NCBI RefSeq assembly: GCF_905220565.1
Contig: NC_059416.1
Span: 2,914,001-2,978,000 of the forward strand
Source: Melitaea cinxia
Taxonomy: Eukaryota; Arthropoda; Insecta; Lepidoptera; Nymphalidae
Reading direction: 5' to 3'
DNA length: 64,000 nucleotides
Shown here: positions 23,901-30,647 of the stretch, one piece after another
How positions within the stretch are numbered: the first letter of the stretch is position 1
Layout: every line of letters starts with the position of its first letter
The notes under the pieces: generated by a model
What the model saw: only the letters and a program-made list of their open reading frames with translations
The model's database searches: none
What the model was told of the DNA's origin: nothing
Made by a program: the position numbers and the translations under genes

Positions 23901-24495
23901 TTGGTGAGTGCATTTGTACAGTAATTATTTCCGGATTCCATAAAAGATTTTATTGTCTAGACTGAGTCAAGTTGGTCTATTATATTATGACTCTTACTGC
24001 AATATAAATTCGAATCTCTCTTTCAAATGTTCCATCTCTTGTTTTATTCTTTCTTCAAAAATTTCCTCCATTTCGATTTCTTTCTCTTTTAGTAACTTAT
24101 TTATTTCATCCGTGTTTTTCTTTTCGCGTTCTGCGTCTATTGTAGCTTAAAAATTGTAAAAAAATATTAATAAGTATTCTTGAAAGTTGGTGCGAGCTAG
24201 GCAGTAGTTTATTGCAAAATATAATTATGCGACCTACAAATTGTAAAAAATCTTCAATATAATAAATCTTTATAACAGCAAAGAAGGTGAAAGATTTCCC
24301 AAGAAATTAATACCCACCTTTACAAGGACAAATAATGATTCTGTTTCCGTCATCGCCTTCGGTTCTTTGTTCGGTTGAAGAAGCGTTGATGGTCATTGAT
24401 GATGGCGTTACGGAAGCATGATCTTGGATCACTTCTAGAACTTCTGCGCTATCTAAAATTGTTACTGTACGATCGTGGCTTGATAGACGTGACAT
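622..24495 (-). CDS. Unrecognised coiled-coil protein, eight exons, 5' part of gene (380 residues in window)
   Basis: Eight minus-strand exons join with consistent phases: 24495-24318, 24145-23998, 23364-23195, 22528-22389, 20743-20593, 4184-4026, 3182-3052 and 684-622 (1140 nt, 380 codons, no stop). All junctions are GT-AG. The ATG at 24495 follows an in-frame TAG directly, which supports this start. Residues 1-59 are polar and Ser/Thr-rich. Residues 60 to about 210 are rich in Glu, Lys, Arg and Leu and read as long helices or coiled coil. Residues about 245-260 are acidic. Residues 263-315 hold KQWWETMEGD and a basic helix, and 316-380 hold a His/Cys-containing stretch and ECTQTDRQ. I recognise no domain; a structural or ciliary role would fit the composition but is a guess. 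The gene continues beyond the left edge, and additional small exons inside the 16.4-kb intron cannot be excluded. Exon structure is well supported; function is unknown. Confidence 0.8.
685..1623. other. Intron sequence, no feature found
   Basis: AT-rich intron of the coiled-coil gene. A short open frame at 800-985 has no splice or coding support. A fragment of the 1624 repeat family may lie at about 1360-1400. Confidence 0.5.
1624..1930 (+). repeat. Interspersed repeat family A, near-complete copy
   Basis: Starts with a T-run and ATGTCACTAGGTCGGCAAAC, with a shared core CACCAGAAGCATCGCAAGCG. Other copies lie at 16755, 38093, 45634, 45788, 48447 and 49612. No TIR or tRNA boxes seen; probably a non-autonomous retroelement. 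Contains a C-run at about 1750-1761. Confidence 0.65.
2104..2425 (+). mobile_element. SINE-like family B, full copy
   Basis: About 320 bp, starting CACTGTGTGGCTACGG and ending CAGCAGTGGACTGTATAGG. The 3' tail matches the 3' end of the RTE-type element at 57 kb, suggesting mobilisation by it. Other copies: 8418, 30732, 44913, 46846 and partial 31815. Open frames across it are incidental. Confidence 0.7.
2426..3051. other. Intron sequence, no feature found
   Basis: AT-rich sequence between a SINE-like copy and exon 7. The minus-strand open frame at 2391-2654 overlaps the repeat tail and has no support. Confidence 0.5.
3052..3182 (-). CDS. Coiled-coil gene, exon 7
   Basis: Residues 316-359 (VFNDMHLKSHCPHADVIKHE to FSRA). 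Contains CTQTD. Acceptor TTTTCAACAG, donor GTGAGT. Phase 1 in, 0 out. Confidence 0.75.
3637..3741. mobile_element. 99-bp MITE with TTA target duplication
   Basis: Element 3640-3738 has perfect 17-bp terminal inverted repeats (CGCCGAGTTGCACGAAA) and is flanked by TTA at 3637-3639 and 3739-3741. A 3-bp TTA/TWA duplication fits the PIF/Harbinger superfamily. No coding capacity. Confidence 0.8.
4026..4184 (-). CDS. Coiled-coil gene, exon 6
   Basis: Residues 263-315 (EPQTEKQWWETMEGDSRPF to PRKWKEY). Acceptor TTTTTCTAG, donor GTATGA. Contains a GDMADFKPPQRREV stretch followed by a Lys/Ala-rich helix. No family recognised. Confidence 0.75.
4232..4500 (+). repeat. Repeat family C, diverged short copy
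   Basis: Starts ATAATTGTGTTTGCTCGCAA and ends near GAGACCCTCCTCCTATTTTT; related to the longer copy at 7243-7848 but with one internal module. Confidence 0.55.
4541..4705 (+). mobile_element. Helitron-like 5' fragment
   Basis: TC after A at 4541, then AAATAAATGGAGAGCCG and ACTACTGAACCGATTGGAAT. A matching fragment lies in reverse at 44380-44535. No 3' hairpin or CTRR end found here. Confidence 0.4.
4706..5640. other. AT-rich intron sequence, no feature found
   Basis: Contains homopolymer runs and an unsupported open frame at 5362-5586. No splice-bounded coding segment seen. Confidence 0.5.
5650..5890 (+). repeat. Interspersed repeat family D
   Basis: Matches in reverse the segment at 19500-19740; shared strings include TATGTAGAGAAGGAGT and CGGAGGAGT. 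Nature unknown. Confidence 0.5.
5900..7240. other. AT-rich intron sequence
   Basis: Apart from the hairpin at 6384-6426 I see no gene, RNA or defined element here. Confidence 0.5.
6384..6426. repeat. Short hairpin-forming inverted repeat
   Basis: Arms TAGATAAAATTTACCTG (6384-6400) and CAGGTAAATTTATCTA (6411-6426) pair with a single unpaired base around a 10-nt loop. May be the core of an old MITE. Confidence 0.6.
7243..7848 (+). mobile_element. Repeat family C, full copy with inverted ends and two internal modules
   Basis: Inverted ends AACCGACTTC (7270-7279) and GAAGTCGGTT (7836-7845). Inside are two diverged direct modules of about 165 bp (about 7296-7462 and 7613-7782), each starting TACAACGTAG.TCGACGAAAAA. 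No coding capacity. Class not known to me. Confidence 0.6.
8418..8740 (-). mobile_element. SINE-like family B, full copy, minus
   Basis: Reverse of the copy at 2104-2425, with the 3' tail at 8418-8470 (CAGTTCACTACTGGGCATAGG). The open frames at 8347-8724 and 8421-8645 are shadows of this repeat. Confidence 0.7.
8766..8925 (+). mobile_element. Degenerate Metulj-like SINE 3' part
   Basis: Resembles the 3' half of the element at 52829-53155: CGCCAACCTGCAGTGGAGCA and, near the end, GATGTCACAGGCTAA. Heavily mutated. Confidence 0.45.
8926..9820. other. AT-rich intron sequence, no feature found
   Basis: No reading frame, TIR or tRNA box recognised. Confidence 0.5.
9825..10265 (+). repeat. Interspersed repeat family E, copy 1
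   Basis: Starts GGCGGCTCATCCTAAAGAGC. The copy at 17105-17520 matches through TTACATTCTTTCTATTCTAC, GTTGCCGTTC and the end. The open frame at 9853-10056 lies inside it. Confidence 0.6.
10456..10722. mobile_element. Foldback/MITE-like element with long inverted arms
   Basis: Left arm 10456-10533 and right arm about 10640-10722 are inverted, sharing ATAGTTACA, GACGGATACAAGT and TTATTTTGCGG.AACTAAGCT. About 100 bp separates them. No coding capacity and no clean target duplication seen. Confidence 0.65.
11218..11956. mobile_element. hAT-like non-autonomous element, 739 bp
   Basis: Perfect 12-bp terminal inverted repeats TAGAGATGAAAC / GTTTCATCTCTA. Flanking octamers GTTTAGAT and GCTTATAT agree at 6 of 8 positions, like an old 8-bp hAT duplication. 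Both ends carry clusters of ATATCCGG / CCGAATA. No transposase remains. Confidence 0.6.
11327..11460 (+). mobile_element. Non-LTR retrotransposon 3' end nested in the hAT-like element
   Basis: GGTTGTCTGGAAGAGATCGC, then GCGATAAGACCGCC and TGTACAATAAAG. The same 3' end occurs at 16031-16160 (minus) and 62572-62690 (plus). Such ends belong to Jockey/CR1-type LINEs; clade uncertain. Confidence 0.55.
11957..13239. other. AT-rich intron sequence with a TATG microsatellite
   Basis: Holds interrupted (TATG)n at about 12415-12465. Open frames at 12411-12602 and 12674-12865 lack splice or family support. Confidence 0.5.
13240..13427 (+). repeat. Duplicated repeat unit 1, first half (split by insertions)
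   Basis: Matches 15120-15296 closely (AAATAGCCAGTTCTTATTTA, ATCGAAAAATATTATTCATA). The rest of this unit continues at 14957-15055, after the Helitron and pogo insertions. Confidence 0.75.
13428..13627 (+). mobile_element. Mini-Helitron, 200 bp, complete
   Basis: Starts TC after A (13427) and ends CTAG before T (13628). A hairpin (GGCGATAC-GAA-GTACGCC, one bulged A) lies just before GGGTCAGCTAG. The duplicated unit at 15120 shows the empty site, so both ends are exact. Non-coding. Confidence 0.8.
13628..14956 (+). mobile_element. Degenerate pogo/Tigger-like DNA transposon with TA duplication
   Basis: Element 13630-14954 is flanked by TA (13628-13629, 14955-14956). The terminal inverted repeats share AGACTGGGTACGGTTGTG after GGG. 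Extra copies of GGGTACGGTTGTGACA lie inside at 13998-14013 and 14022-14037, and inverted or diverged ones near 14733-14769. The middle holds remnants of a transposase N-terminus. The catalytic DDE region is missing, so the copy cannot move by itself. Confidence 0.8.
14065..14440 (+). pseudogene. Pogo-type transposase N-terminal remnant
   Basis: Begins at an ATG just after GCTTTTAG. After a frameshift, 14118-14213 reads VKRGNSIRRAAEMHNINRMS, typical of the psq/CENP-B type helix-turn-helix. At 14364-14440 it reads EVRKLAFELTNKYNINRPA, like the second half of the pogo DNA-binding region. Several stops and frameshifts; no DDE catalytic core follows, so it looks like an internal-deletion derivative. 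Confidence 0.65.
14957..15055 (+). repeat. Duplicated repeat unit 1, second half
   Basis: Continues the unit from 13427 after the insertions: TAAATATGTAATTCGTA to TCGGTTACCCAGGTACTTA, matching 15294-15383. Confidence 0.75.
15120..15386 (+). repeat. Duplicated repeat unit 2, uninterrupted
   Basis: Intact counterpart of 13240-13427 plus 14957-15055. It reads ACTATTCA directly followed by TATTTAATAAATATG, which is the pre-insertion site for the nested elements next door. Confidence 0.75.
15387..16030. other. AT-rich intron sequence, no feature found
   Basis: No supported coding region, RNA or defined mobile element. Confidence 0.5.
16031..16160 (-). mobile_element. Non-LTR retrotransposon 3' end, minus
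   Basis: Reverse of 11327-11460: CTTTATTGTACACC at the left and GCGATCTCTTCCAGGCAACC at the right. Only the 3' end is present. Confidence 0.55.
16235..16345. repeat. Interrupted (ACAT)n microsatellite
   Basis: Runs of ACATACAT with interspersed ATAAACAC and TATATA. Confidence 0.8.
16755..16976 (+). repeat. Interspersed repeat family A
   Basis: Starts TTTTTTTTTGTTTTATGTCA, then TAGGTCGGCAAACAAGCGTA. Same core as at 1624 but without the C-run and truncated at the 3' end. Confidence 0.65.
17105..17520 (+). repeat. Interspersed repeat family E, copy 2
   Basis: Diverged copy of 9825-10265; shares CGGCTCGTCCTAAAGAGC, the TTACATTCTTTCTATTCTAC segment and CGCTGTTGCCGTTC. Confidence 0.6.
17756..17990 (-). 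mobile_element. tRNA-derived SINE family F, minus, with (AT)n
   Basis: In reverse it starts GACTACCCCGTTGGCGCAG (A-box-like) and GGTTCGATTCCC (B box), then an AT microsatellite (17879-17910) and a tail with AACACAAGCATTAAGTTGC. Other copies at 28606, 38734, 46118, 54960 and 55523. Confidence 0.65.
17999..18200 (+). mobile_element. tRNA-derived SINE, Metulj-like, 5' part
   Basis: ACGCGTTGGCGCAGCGG (A box) and GGCGGTCACGGGTACGATTT (diverged B box), followed by CATTTATATCGACCATATAG. Related to 52460-52665 and 52829-53155. The 3' RTE-like tail is missing; it ends in AATAATAATTA. Confidence 0.6.
18380..18741. repeat. Direct tandem duplication of about 185 bp
   Basis: Copies at about 18380-18560 and 18566-18741 share TTACTTATTTATTTAATGTA, CAGGGAACCCAATGCGCTAG and ATTCGTCGCCTATCTTTTGT. 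The second copy has small deletions. No function evident. Confidence 0.75.
18742..20592. other. Intron sequence with one reversed family D repeat
   Basis: Contains the family D copy at 19500-19740 (minus). The stretch 18790-19175 is less AT-rich and has broken open frames, but nothing I can name. The minus-strand frame at 20100-20336 is unsupported. Confidence 0.45.
19500..19740 (-). repeat. Interspersed repeat family D, minus
   Basis: Reverse match of 5650-5890: ACTCCTTCTCTACATAAAC and TACTCCTCCGTTCGCATA, next to GT-rich microsatellite sequence at 19523-19556. Confidence 0.5.
20593..20743 (-). CDS. Coiled-coil gene, exon 5
   Basis: Residues 213-262. Starts FQYFVHNFIGGTPEALQYLF, then turns acidic (EDDPHEDPFEDEE) and ends TKK. 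Acceptor AATTTCAG, donor GTAGGT after AAAAAAG. Leaves in phase 1, which exon 6 16 kb away accepts exactly. Confidence 0.75.
20744..21869. other. Intron sequence, no feature found
   Basis: AT-rich sequence between exon 5 and the tRNA gene. No coding or repeat signature recognised. Confidence 0.5.
21870..21951 (+). tRNA. tRNA-Leu(AAG)
   Basis: Complete 82-nt class II tRNA. Acceptor GGTAGCG pairs with CGCTGCC and the discriminator is A. D arm GGCCGAGCGGTCTAAGGC; anticodon arm CTGGT-TTAAGGC-ACCAG with anticodon AAG; long variable arm CTC-TTCG-GAG; T arm with GGTTCGAATCC. No intron and no encoded CCA. It charges leucine for CUN codons after A34 is edited to inosine. It lies inside an intron of the minus-strand gene, on the opposite strand, and has its own internal A and B boxes. 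Confidence 0.96.
21956..21961 (+). terminator. RNA polymerase III terminator of tRNA-Leu
   Basis: Six T residues starting five bases after the discriminator base, the usual stop signal for polymerase III. Confidence 0.85.
22389..22528 (-). CDS. Coiled-coil gene, exon 4
   Basis: Residues 166-212 (begins EYTNYIKALHNILTES, ends KMKKVIKH). Acceptor TTTTTACCAG, donor GTATGT. Ends on a complete codon. Confidence 0.78.
22866..23098. mobile_element. Inverted pair of tRNA-like ends
   Basis: Left arm 22870-22914 and right arm about 23051-23094 are inverted over about 43 bp. Both contain the B-box string GGTTCGATC and end in GATTTTTGATATGATATTA, pointing outward. The right half extends into a near-complete tRNA shape. 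Confidence 0.65.
23001..23073 (+). pseudogene. tRNA-Thr(GGT)-like pseudogene or SINE head
   Basis: Folds as a cloverleaf. Acceptor CGTTCCA pairs with TGAAACG with one mismatch; D arm GCTTAATTGGCTAGAGC; anticodon stem CCGAC/GTCGG with loop ACGGTCA (anticodon GGT); T arm with GGTTCGATCC and one mismatch. C instead of U at position 33 and the mismatches argue against a functional tRNA. Confidence 0.6.
23195..23364 (-). CDS. Coiled-coil gene, exon 3
   Basis: Residues 109-165, including REAYRERKEKISALQTQLE and a Cys-containing stretch CTERHKSKLEVMRLTE. Acceptor CTTAAAAG, donor GTATGC. Phase leaves at 1, matching exon 4. Confidence 0.75.
23998..24145 (-). CDS. Coiled-coil gene, exon 2
   Basis: Residues 60-108 plus two bases. 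Very rich in Glu and Lys (KLLKEKEIEMEEIFEERI), a clear charged helix. Acceptor TTTTTAAG, donor GTAAGA. Phase enters at 1 and leaves at 2, matching both neighbours. Confidence 0.75.
24318..24495 (-). CDS. Coiled-coil gene, exon 1 (start codon)
   Basis: Encodes residues 1-59 (starts MSRLSSHDRT, ends IIICPCK) plus one base of codon 60. The donor GTGGGT follows AAAG. An in-frame TAG lies directly 5' of the ATG. The sequence CCTAG before the ATG could also be a splice acceptor, so a 5' UTR exon further right is possible. Confidence 0.75.
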
Positions 24496-27400
24496 CTAGG
24501 TGAAGTTACAAAAAACAATAAATTAAAGACTGGATTATAAAAACTGGCAGAATTAGTGGTAGCTTCTGACTTGTTGCGATCATTTAGGAATATGACATAC
24601 ATTTTAACAAAATTTTTTGGGTGCTAAGTCGTATTATACTTTGTAATTATTAAGGAACAAAATATTACTTTTGTTTTTTAACAATTCTCAGTCGTTGAGT
24701 CCTTACTAAATATTATAGCAAAAACATAAAACGTTAAAATTGCTATCATCAAAAAAATCTGTGTTATGAATATTATCTTAAATTAAGAATTCCAGATTAC
24801 CATAGGGAATTTCAACGTTCTAAAAAAATTACATGAATTTGAAAGCACATTTGTTATTTAATGATTCATTAAATTAATTTTGAAATATCTATGTAACTAG
24901 TAACATTATATGATTAAGATGTTTTTTTTATCACAAACCAAAACGAAAATATAGTTTATTAAGCTGGCCTTTTAAAGCTTGTTTGAATTAATAAATTAAA
25001 ATTATTTTCAAAATATCATAATATATTATATTAAGTAAAGTAAAGTAAATTAACGCCAGTAAAATTACAACTCTTGGGAAAAAATATTTTGATTGCACAT
25101 GCATTTAGTTCGGAATTCAACATGAAAACCAATGAGACTTACGCGTAAATACCGTTTCTACTGAATTAAAAGTTTCAGCGTAAGATATTTAAATTTTGCA
25201 AGAATGTACATCAGACGCTTTATCGACGATAGCTATAACATACAATGTGCTTTCTTCAGGTTAAATAACCTACTTTTCACACATACCGTAATTAACTCCA
25301 AATACTCATACCGTCATCAACTCACCGTTGTTGCTATCTTAAGTTAACGCAAAAAATTTAGGTCAATGCACTTCTTTAGACGGTATGCATATATAGATCA
25401 TTATTTTCAATTTTTTATAAATATAACAATTAGTTCTTATACTTTATCTCATAATTAATTACATAGTTATTAATTCGTAAACTTTTTCGTTTTTAATTTG
25501 CTTTTATAATAACGTTATTAAATTCAATATCTTTTCTATGTTTATACATATTTTTTTATATATTTTTTATAAACTCAGTAGTATACACTATACACATGAA
25601 AAGAGAAAACTTATTAAACGTATTAGACTTCCCTTCTTGTTTTTGTACTTTTACAAAATTATTTTTCTTTTGTCACAGCCATGTGTTGTTCGAACTGTCA
25701 AAACATAAATTAAAGCGATTTTATGGCAACATCGTATATAAAAATTTGCTGTCGTGCCTGAAGTTTGTGGCATGTGATGTATCATGAAGTGTTAATTTTT
25801 TACGAAAAACTATTGATATATTGGAATGTTTTGTACCTGAAAGTGTTATGAATATATAGTAGTTAGTGCTACACAACTTGTGAATAGTGTATATAGTGTT
25901 GTTGGACCAAAATATTTATACATGGATAAAGCCGTCACTTGAGGTTGTTAAGGTTAGTGCTTTTTTCGTCTGTTGTTTGTCTTAAAATAGATTTCAGTGC
26001 GGGTTGCAATGATATTTCAGATTTGTTTGTGTAACGCCTTCATGTGACTTTTCAGTTTTTTCATAGGACCTTGAACTAGAAACTTGTAAAGCCTATTTCG
26101 TTATCAAGGTTAGGATCGAGTGCGCGCGTTTTATGTCATTCCGATGATGTTTATTTTGGTTTACATAATTGTTGCAAATGCATAATTTCGTCTTTTAAAT
26201 TGGAAAAAAAAATAATTCGAAACAATACAATTTTTTCGTGAATTAAATCGTTGCATTATAAGTTACTATTTCTTCGGACTTAACCTAAATGTCTCGGTAT
26301 TTTTTTCGTGATTTTCGTCGTATTAAGATAACTATTAGGCAGTGTGAAGTGCGGGTGTATGTCTTGAACGGTTTGTGGCATATCGATTGCGTTTTTTTTG
26401 GCAAGAATTTTGTTTGTGTCACATGACCTGAAGGATTTCCACTAAGTTTGACAGATCAGTGTAATTTTAAACGCGTCTTACTTTACACTATCACTTATCG
26501 GCTCTACACTGATAACAGAGAAATGATCAATTTCACGCGCGTTTATTGGCGATAATACCGAAAGAAATGTTTACTACTTAATTATTAGCTAATATTAGGT
26601 CACAGTGTTATAATTGCTATTAAACTGGACTATTTTTTTACCATTTTTTTCATGTTTACTCTAAAAATGTCTTCTTGGATGTAACAGGTGATACATATTT
26701 TTTTATACATATAAGAAAATAAACATGATTAAATTCTACATGATCTGTCAGTGCTAATGATATTGGCCATGCAATTTAACTAATAACCTTTTCTATTTAA
26801 ATGAAGTGAATATTCATTAAAGCAACGATCCCTAAGGAGTCATCTGCTAAGATTGCATTACACCAGGATCCTTACTATAACTATACATAAGAAAAGTTAA
26901 AATTTAATTTGTCATGCATACAATTACTTCTATTGAGCTTCGTAAAATAGATACCATAACATATGGGTACTATGTTAATATTATTTTATATTTATTTATA
27001 TATACCAATTGAATATTTTCTATTATTATTCCTTTAAAACATTTAATCTTTCCTAATGTAAAGGCTATAAACAAAATTATGTAAATAAATTTAGTTAAAT
27101 TTCGTATTTATGTCATAAACCACATGTGGTTAACTAACCACATGTTTTGATTCAAACCTAAAATCACTTGCCAATACGTGATGTAATCACATTTAATTCA
27201 TATTATTACATTGTAATTATCAGTAAAATGGATTCAAAAGTAAACAATTAGGTATTTATATTATTTTGATGTAATTAACCTTAAGATTTCGGTAATAACC
27301 TTAATTTTTAATCATTAATATGGGTACAGAAATTTTAAATTAAAATAAAAAATTAAAATTCTATATTCAACTATTCTGTAAATACTCTATAAAATTCTAT

Positions 27401-28605
27401 ATTTTTAATTATTATTTTGTTATAACTTTGACACACGACACATTGAAAATTAAATTATTTTCGAGGAAAATAAAATATGAACAAACGTTAAATATCATCA
27501 CAAAACTCACATTTCATTTTGAAATTTTCATTCAAAATTATTTTTGATTTATCATTATTTCCGAGTCAGAAGAGTGTGAAAAATGAACTCATTTTTGAAA
27601 CTTTCATTTTACTTTTTAATTTTATTTATTATAATGAACTGAATGTAAATATAATAAATGACTCATTAGTTCATTTTAAATAATTTATAATTTTTTATGT
27701 CTGTTTCAAATTGATTCGTGTGAATATTTGATAGTTTCCTTGTTCCATTAATGGATTGGAGTTATGCAAATACATATTGTTAAAACACCTTTAAAAGATA
27801 TCTATATACTAAACTTTCTGTGACTCGAAATTTCAAACTATTGTGGTTTTTATTTATTTAAAATTTTGTGCTTCATGCCTTGCTTGAGTTCTACAGTTAA
27901 TGCTACAATGATAAGCCATTTTTATTCAATCATAAATTTCTTAGCACACAAAAATAAATAAATATACCTAACATGCTAACACCTAACAAATCTAATAACC
28001 TCTGAGATTACAATGCAGGGTTACTTTAAATTGTAACAAAGGTCTTGGTTAAACTAAATCTATAAAAACATGAACAAGGAAACACAAATTAAATTCTGAC
28101 CTACATTAATAAACTATTTGAAATAATATTCTTATCAATTGGATAAATTATCTATATTTGTAAATAATTAAAATAAGATTAAGTTTCATTTGTTTTGGTA
28201 TTATGAACCTAAATATATAAAGACTTTGTTTTACACAAAGAGTAAGTATCACTTTTAAATATTCATTAGTTGTTCATTTTCTTGTTAGTTTATTATGTTA
28301 CATTTATTTAAACAATGTCATAAATTAGCTGAACAAGATCATATATTGCAACTTATGTGTCTTAAAATGAGGTTTCACTATCAAATTTATAGATCAATTT
28401 TTTTTAGTAAAATTCATAATAACTTTTCTAAAGTACTTCATAATTTAAGAAACATATATAAGATAATATATATATAAAAATGTGTCTAAACTATTCATAT
28501 GTTTAGTTTCCAGTTTTTTTTTTGTATTTTTGTATGTTTGTTAAGGATAAACTACTGGTCCGATTTTTAAAATTCTTTTACCACAAACTTTTTTCCTTAT
28601 AACAT

Positions 28606-28805
28606 ACACACATGCTTATCTGTTCCTATAGTATGCAACTTAATGCTTGTGTTACGGGTAACAGCTGACTCTTGTAGCTAAATATATATATATATTTTTG
28701 ATAAATATATAATAAACCTATAAATAATACATATATATATAAATATAACACCCAGTCACAGGTGGTAGTCGCACGGCCACTACAAACTGTGCCAACAGGC
28801 TAGTC
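28606..28805 (-). mobile_element. tRNA-derived SINE family F, minus
   Basis: Tail AACTTAATGCTTGTGTTACG at the left; AT-rich centre; 5' tRNA-like end at the right (CACTACAAACTGTGCCAACA). B box is decayed. Confidence 0.6.
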
Positions 28806-29924
28806 AAATTAGTGTAATACAATGTTTCTGCAACATAGGCTTTATTTCAATAGGAGAAAACAGAACACCGGAAATGATATACGAAAACTAAATTAAATAA
28901 CAATTGGAAAGCTAATTATAAATTAACCATCAAAATATTATTATTAGTGAAGTTACCCATTCATTCAATTTCATTTTACAATACATAAGCAAATTATGTA
29001 TGACATAATGCATGTATGTACATTTAATAATGTCGGATTACATGTTAACCTAATCCCTCTACATATGAAGAGGCCCCTACATATGAGTGACAAATATTTA
29101 GCCTAATTTCAGTTGTATCTTATAATGATTATAGGCTTTAACACCCTATTTCAAAAATTTTAATTATTTAAATATATAATTTCTATTTATATATTCGTAG
29201 GACACCTGTTACGAAACACATTGTATAAACACATAAAATATTTAATACGAGTTTAGGTTTTTTTTAAATTGTGGCTTCCCATGCCATTCCTATGTGGCAT
29301 ATCATGTCCTTCTGAGTGTTTTCATCTGCTTGGAGTTAAAGCGAGTGACTCACTTTCAATGCCATTTATTAAGAATTTAATAAATAAGTAAAGATTTCAA
29401 GTTATTCTATTAAATAATAAATTATATTATGAGTTTAGATTATGTGCTCAAAATATTCCTAAAGTAAATAAATGATATATAAATATTGTACCTTTAATTA
29501 ATTAGTCCCGTTGCTACTATTTATTGATTTGGAGGTCTGCTTTATTTTTGTTTTTGTATTTTATTACATTGTCAATAGATGTCAAGCCATCAGCTGTTTT
29601 GTGTCAGATATATATTTTATAATTATTAATGGTCAGGACTTATGAAATTTTTGAAAAAGTTTCTAGTTTTAATATTTTTAACATTTCTTTGAGTTTAATG
29701 TTTTATACAGAGAAATAAAATATAATCGATTCCCATAGAACTACTGAAAAATCGTCTTAATATTTTGTTCCCATTCTCATAATTATTTTCTCATTTCTTT
29801 ATCTTTACTAATATTATAAAGGGGTTAAGTTTCTAACTTTGTTTGTGTGTAGGGGGTAATCTTCGCAAATACTGATCACGAAAATTCTTTCACAAACAGA
29901 AAGCTACACTATTCAGGAGTGACA

Positions 29925-30155
29925 TCAAATCATATATAAAAAACCTCGTGTCACAATGTTAGTTACAATACTCCTCTGAAATGGTTTCTGAATGGCTCTG
30001 GACTGATTTTTATGAAAATTTGTGTGCATATAGAGTAGGTCTGAGAATCGGCCAACATCTTTTCTATCTATTTTTCATACAGCTGTTGTAAGGGGGGGGG
30101 GGGATTAAGGGGTGAATAACATATATAACAAAACAATGTTTTCGGGGTCAGCTAG
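29925..30155 (+). mobile_element. Mini-Helitron
   Basis: TC after A at 29924, then CCTCGTGTCACAATGTTAG, ending GGGTCAGCTAG before T. A G-run (GGGGGGGGGGGG) sits at about 30091-30102. Same family as 51736-51949 and 60890-61205. Confidence 0.65.
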
Positions 30156-30423
30156 TTATTTATATTATTAATTTTTTAATGGCACATTTTGCTCTTTCTA
30201 TACGTGAAATATTAAACTGCATCTATCTACTTCAAAAATAGTAATTTCCAGCCAAAATAAAGTAACCGCACCAATATTTTTTTTCAGAAACCCTCATAAT
30301 TGCTGCTCTGTATTTAATATTGTTGCGATTTCTTAACATTAAAAAGCGCTATAATATTAGGTTAATGAATATTTATTTTAATTTATAAAATTAACATTGG
30401 ATTTTTTTCTTTTTTTTTTACAG

Positions 30424-30647
30424 AGATGGAGTCGCATATGCTTAATATGTACCATCAAGCCCGGTTTCGTGGTATCGGACATACGACTCCGCAATCAACC
30501 ACTGAATCTTCATCACCAGAAAGTAGTTGTAATCAAAGTAGCCCAGAATACGCAATGAAACAAAAAACTAGTCAGTTTAAGGGGGCCAATGAAGAGACGT
30601 TTTGGGACAGCCATAACGACAGTAATGCCTGGACCCGTAATAAAAAT
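30424..30647 (+). CDS. srl: srl coding exon 1
   Basis: Acceptor TTTTTTTTTACAG, two bases of UTR, then ATG at 30426. Residues 1-74 (MESHMLNMYHQARFRG to NKN), Ser/Gln-rich. Donor GTAAGT, phase 0. The upstream acceptor means the 5' UTR is spliced. Confidence 0.85.

Larger units (their letters stand above)
24496..30423. promoter_or_regulatory. Region between divergent genes; srl 5' non-coding region
   Basis: The coiled-coil gene starts leftward at 24495, and srl coding starts rightward at 30426 in an exon preceded by an acceptor. At least one non-coding srl exon and both promoters should therefore lie here. A donor-like AAG|GTTAGT at about 25952 is a candidate exon end, but nothing decides it. 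Short open frames at 25596 and 28295 lack support. Elements inside: SINE 28606-28805 and Helitron 29925-30155. Confidence 0.4.
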
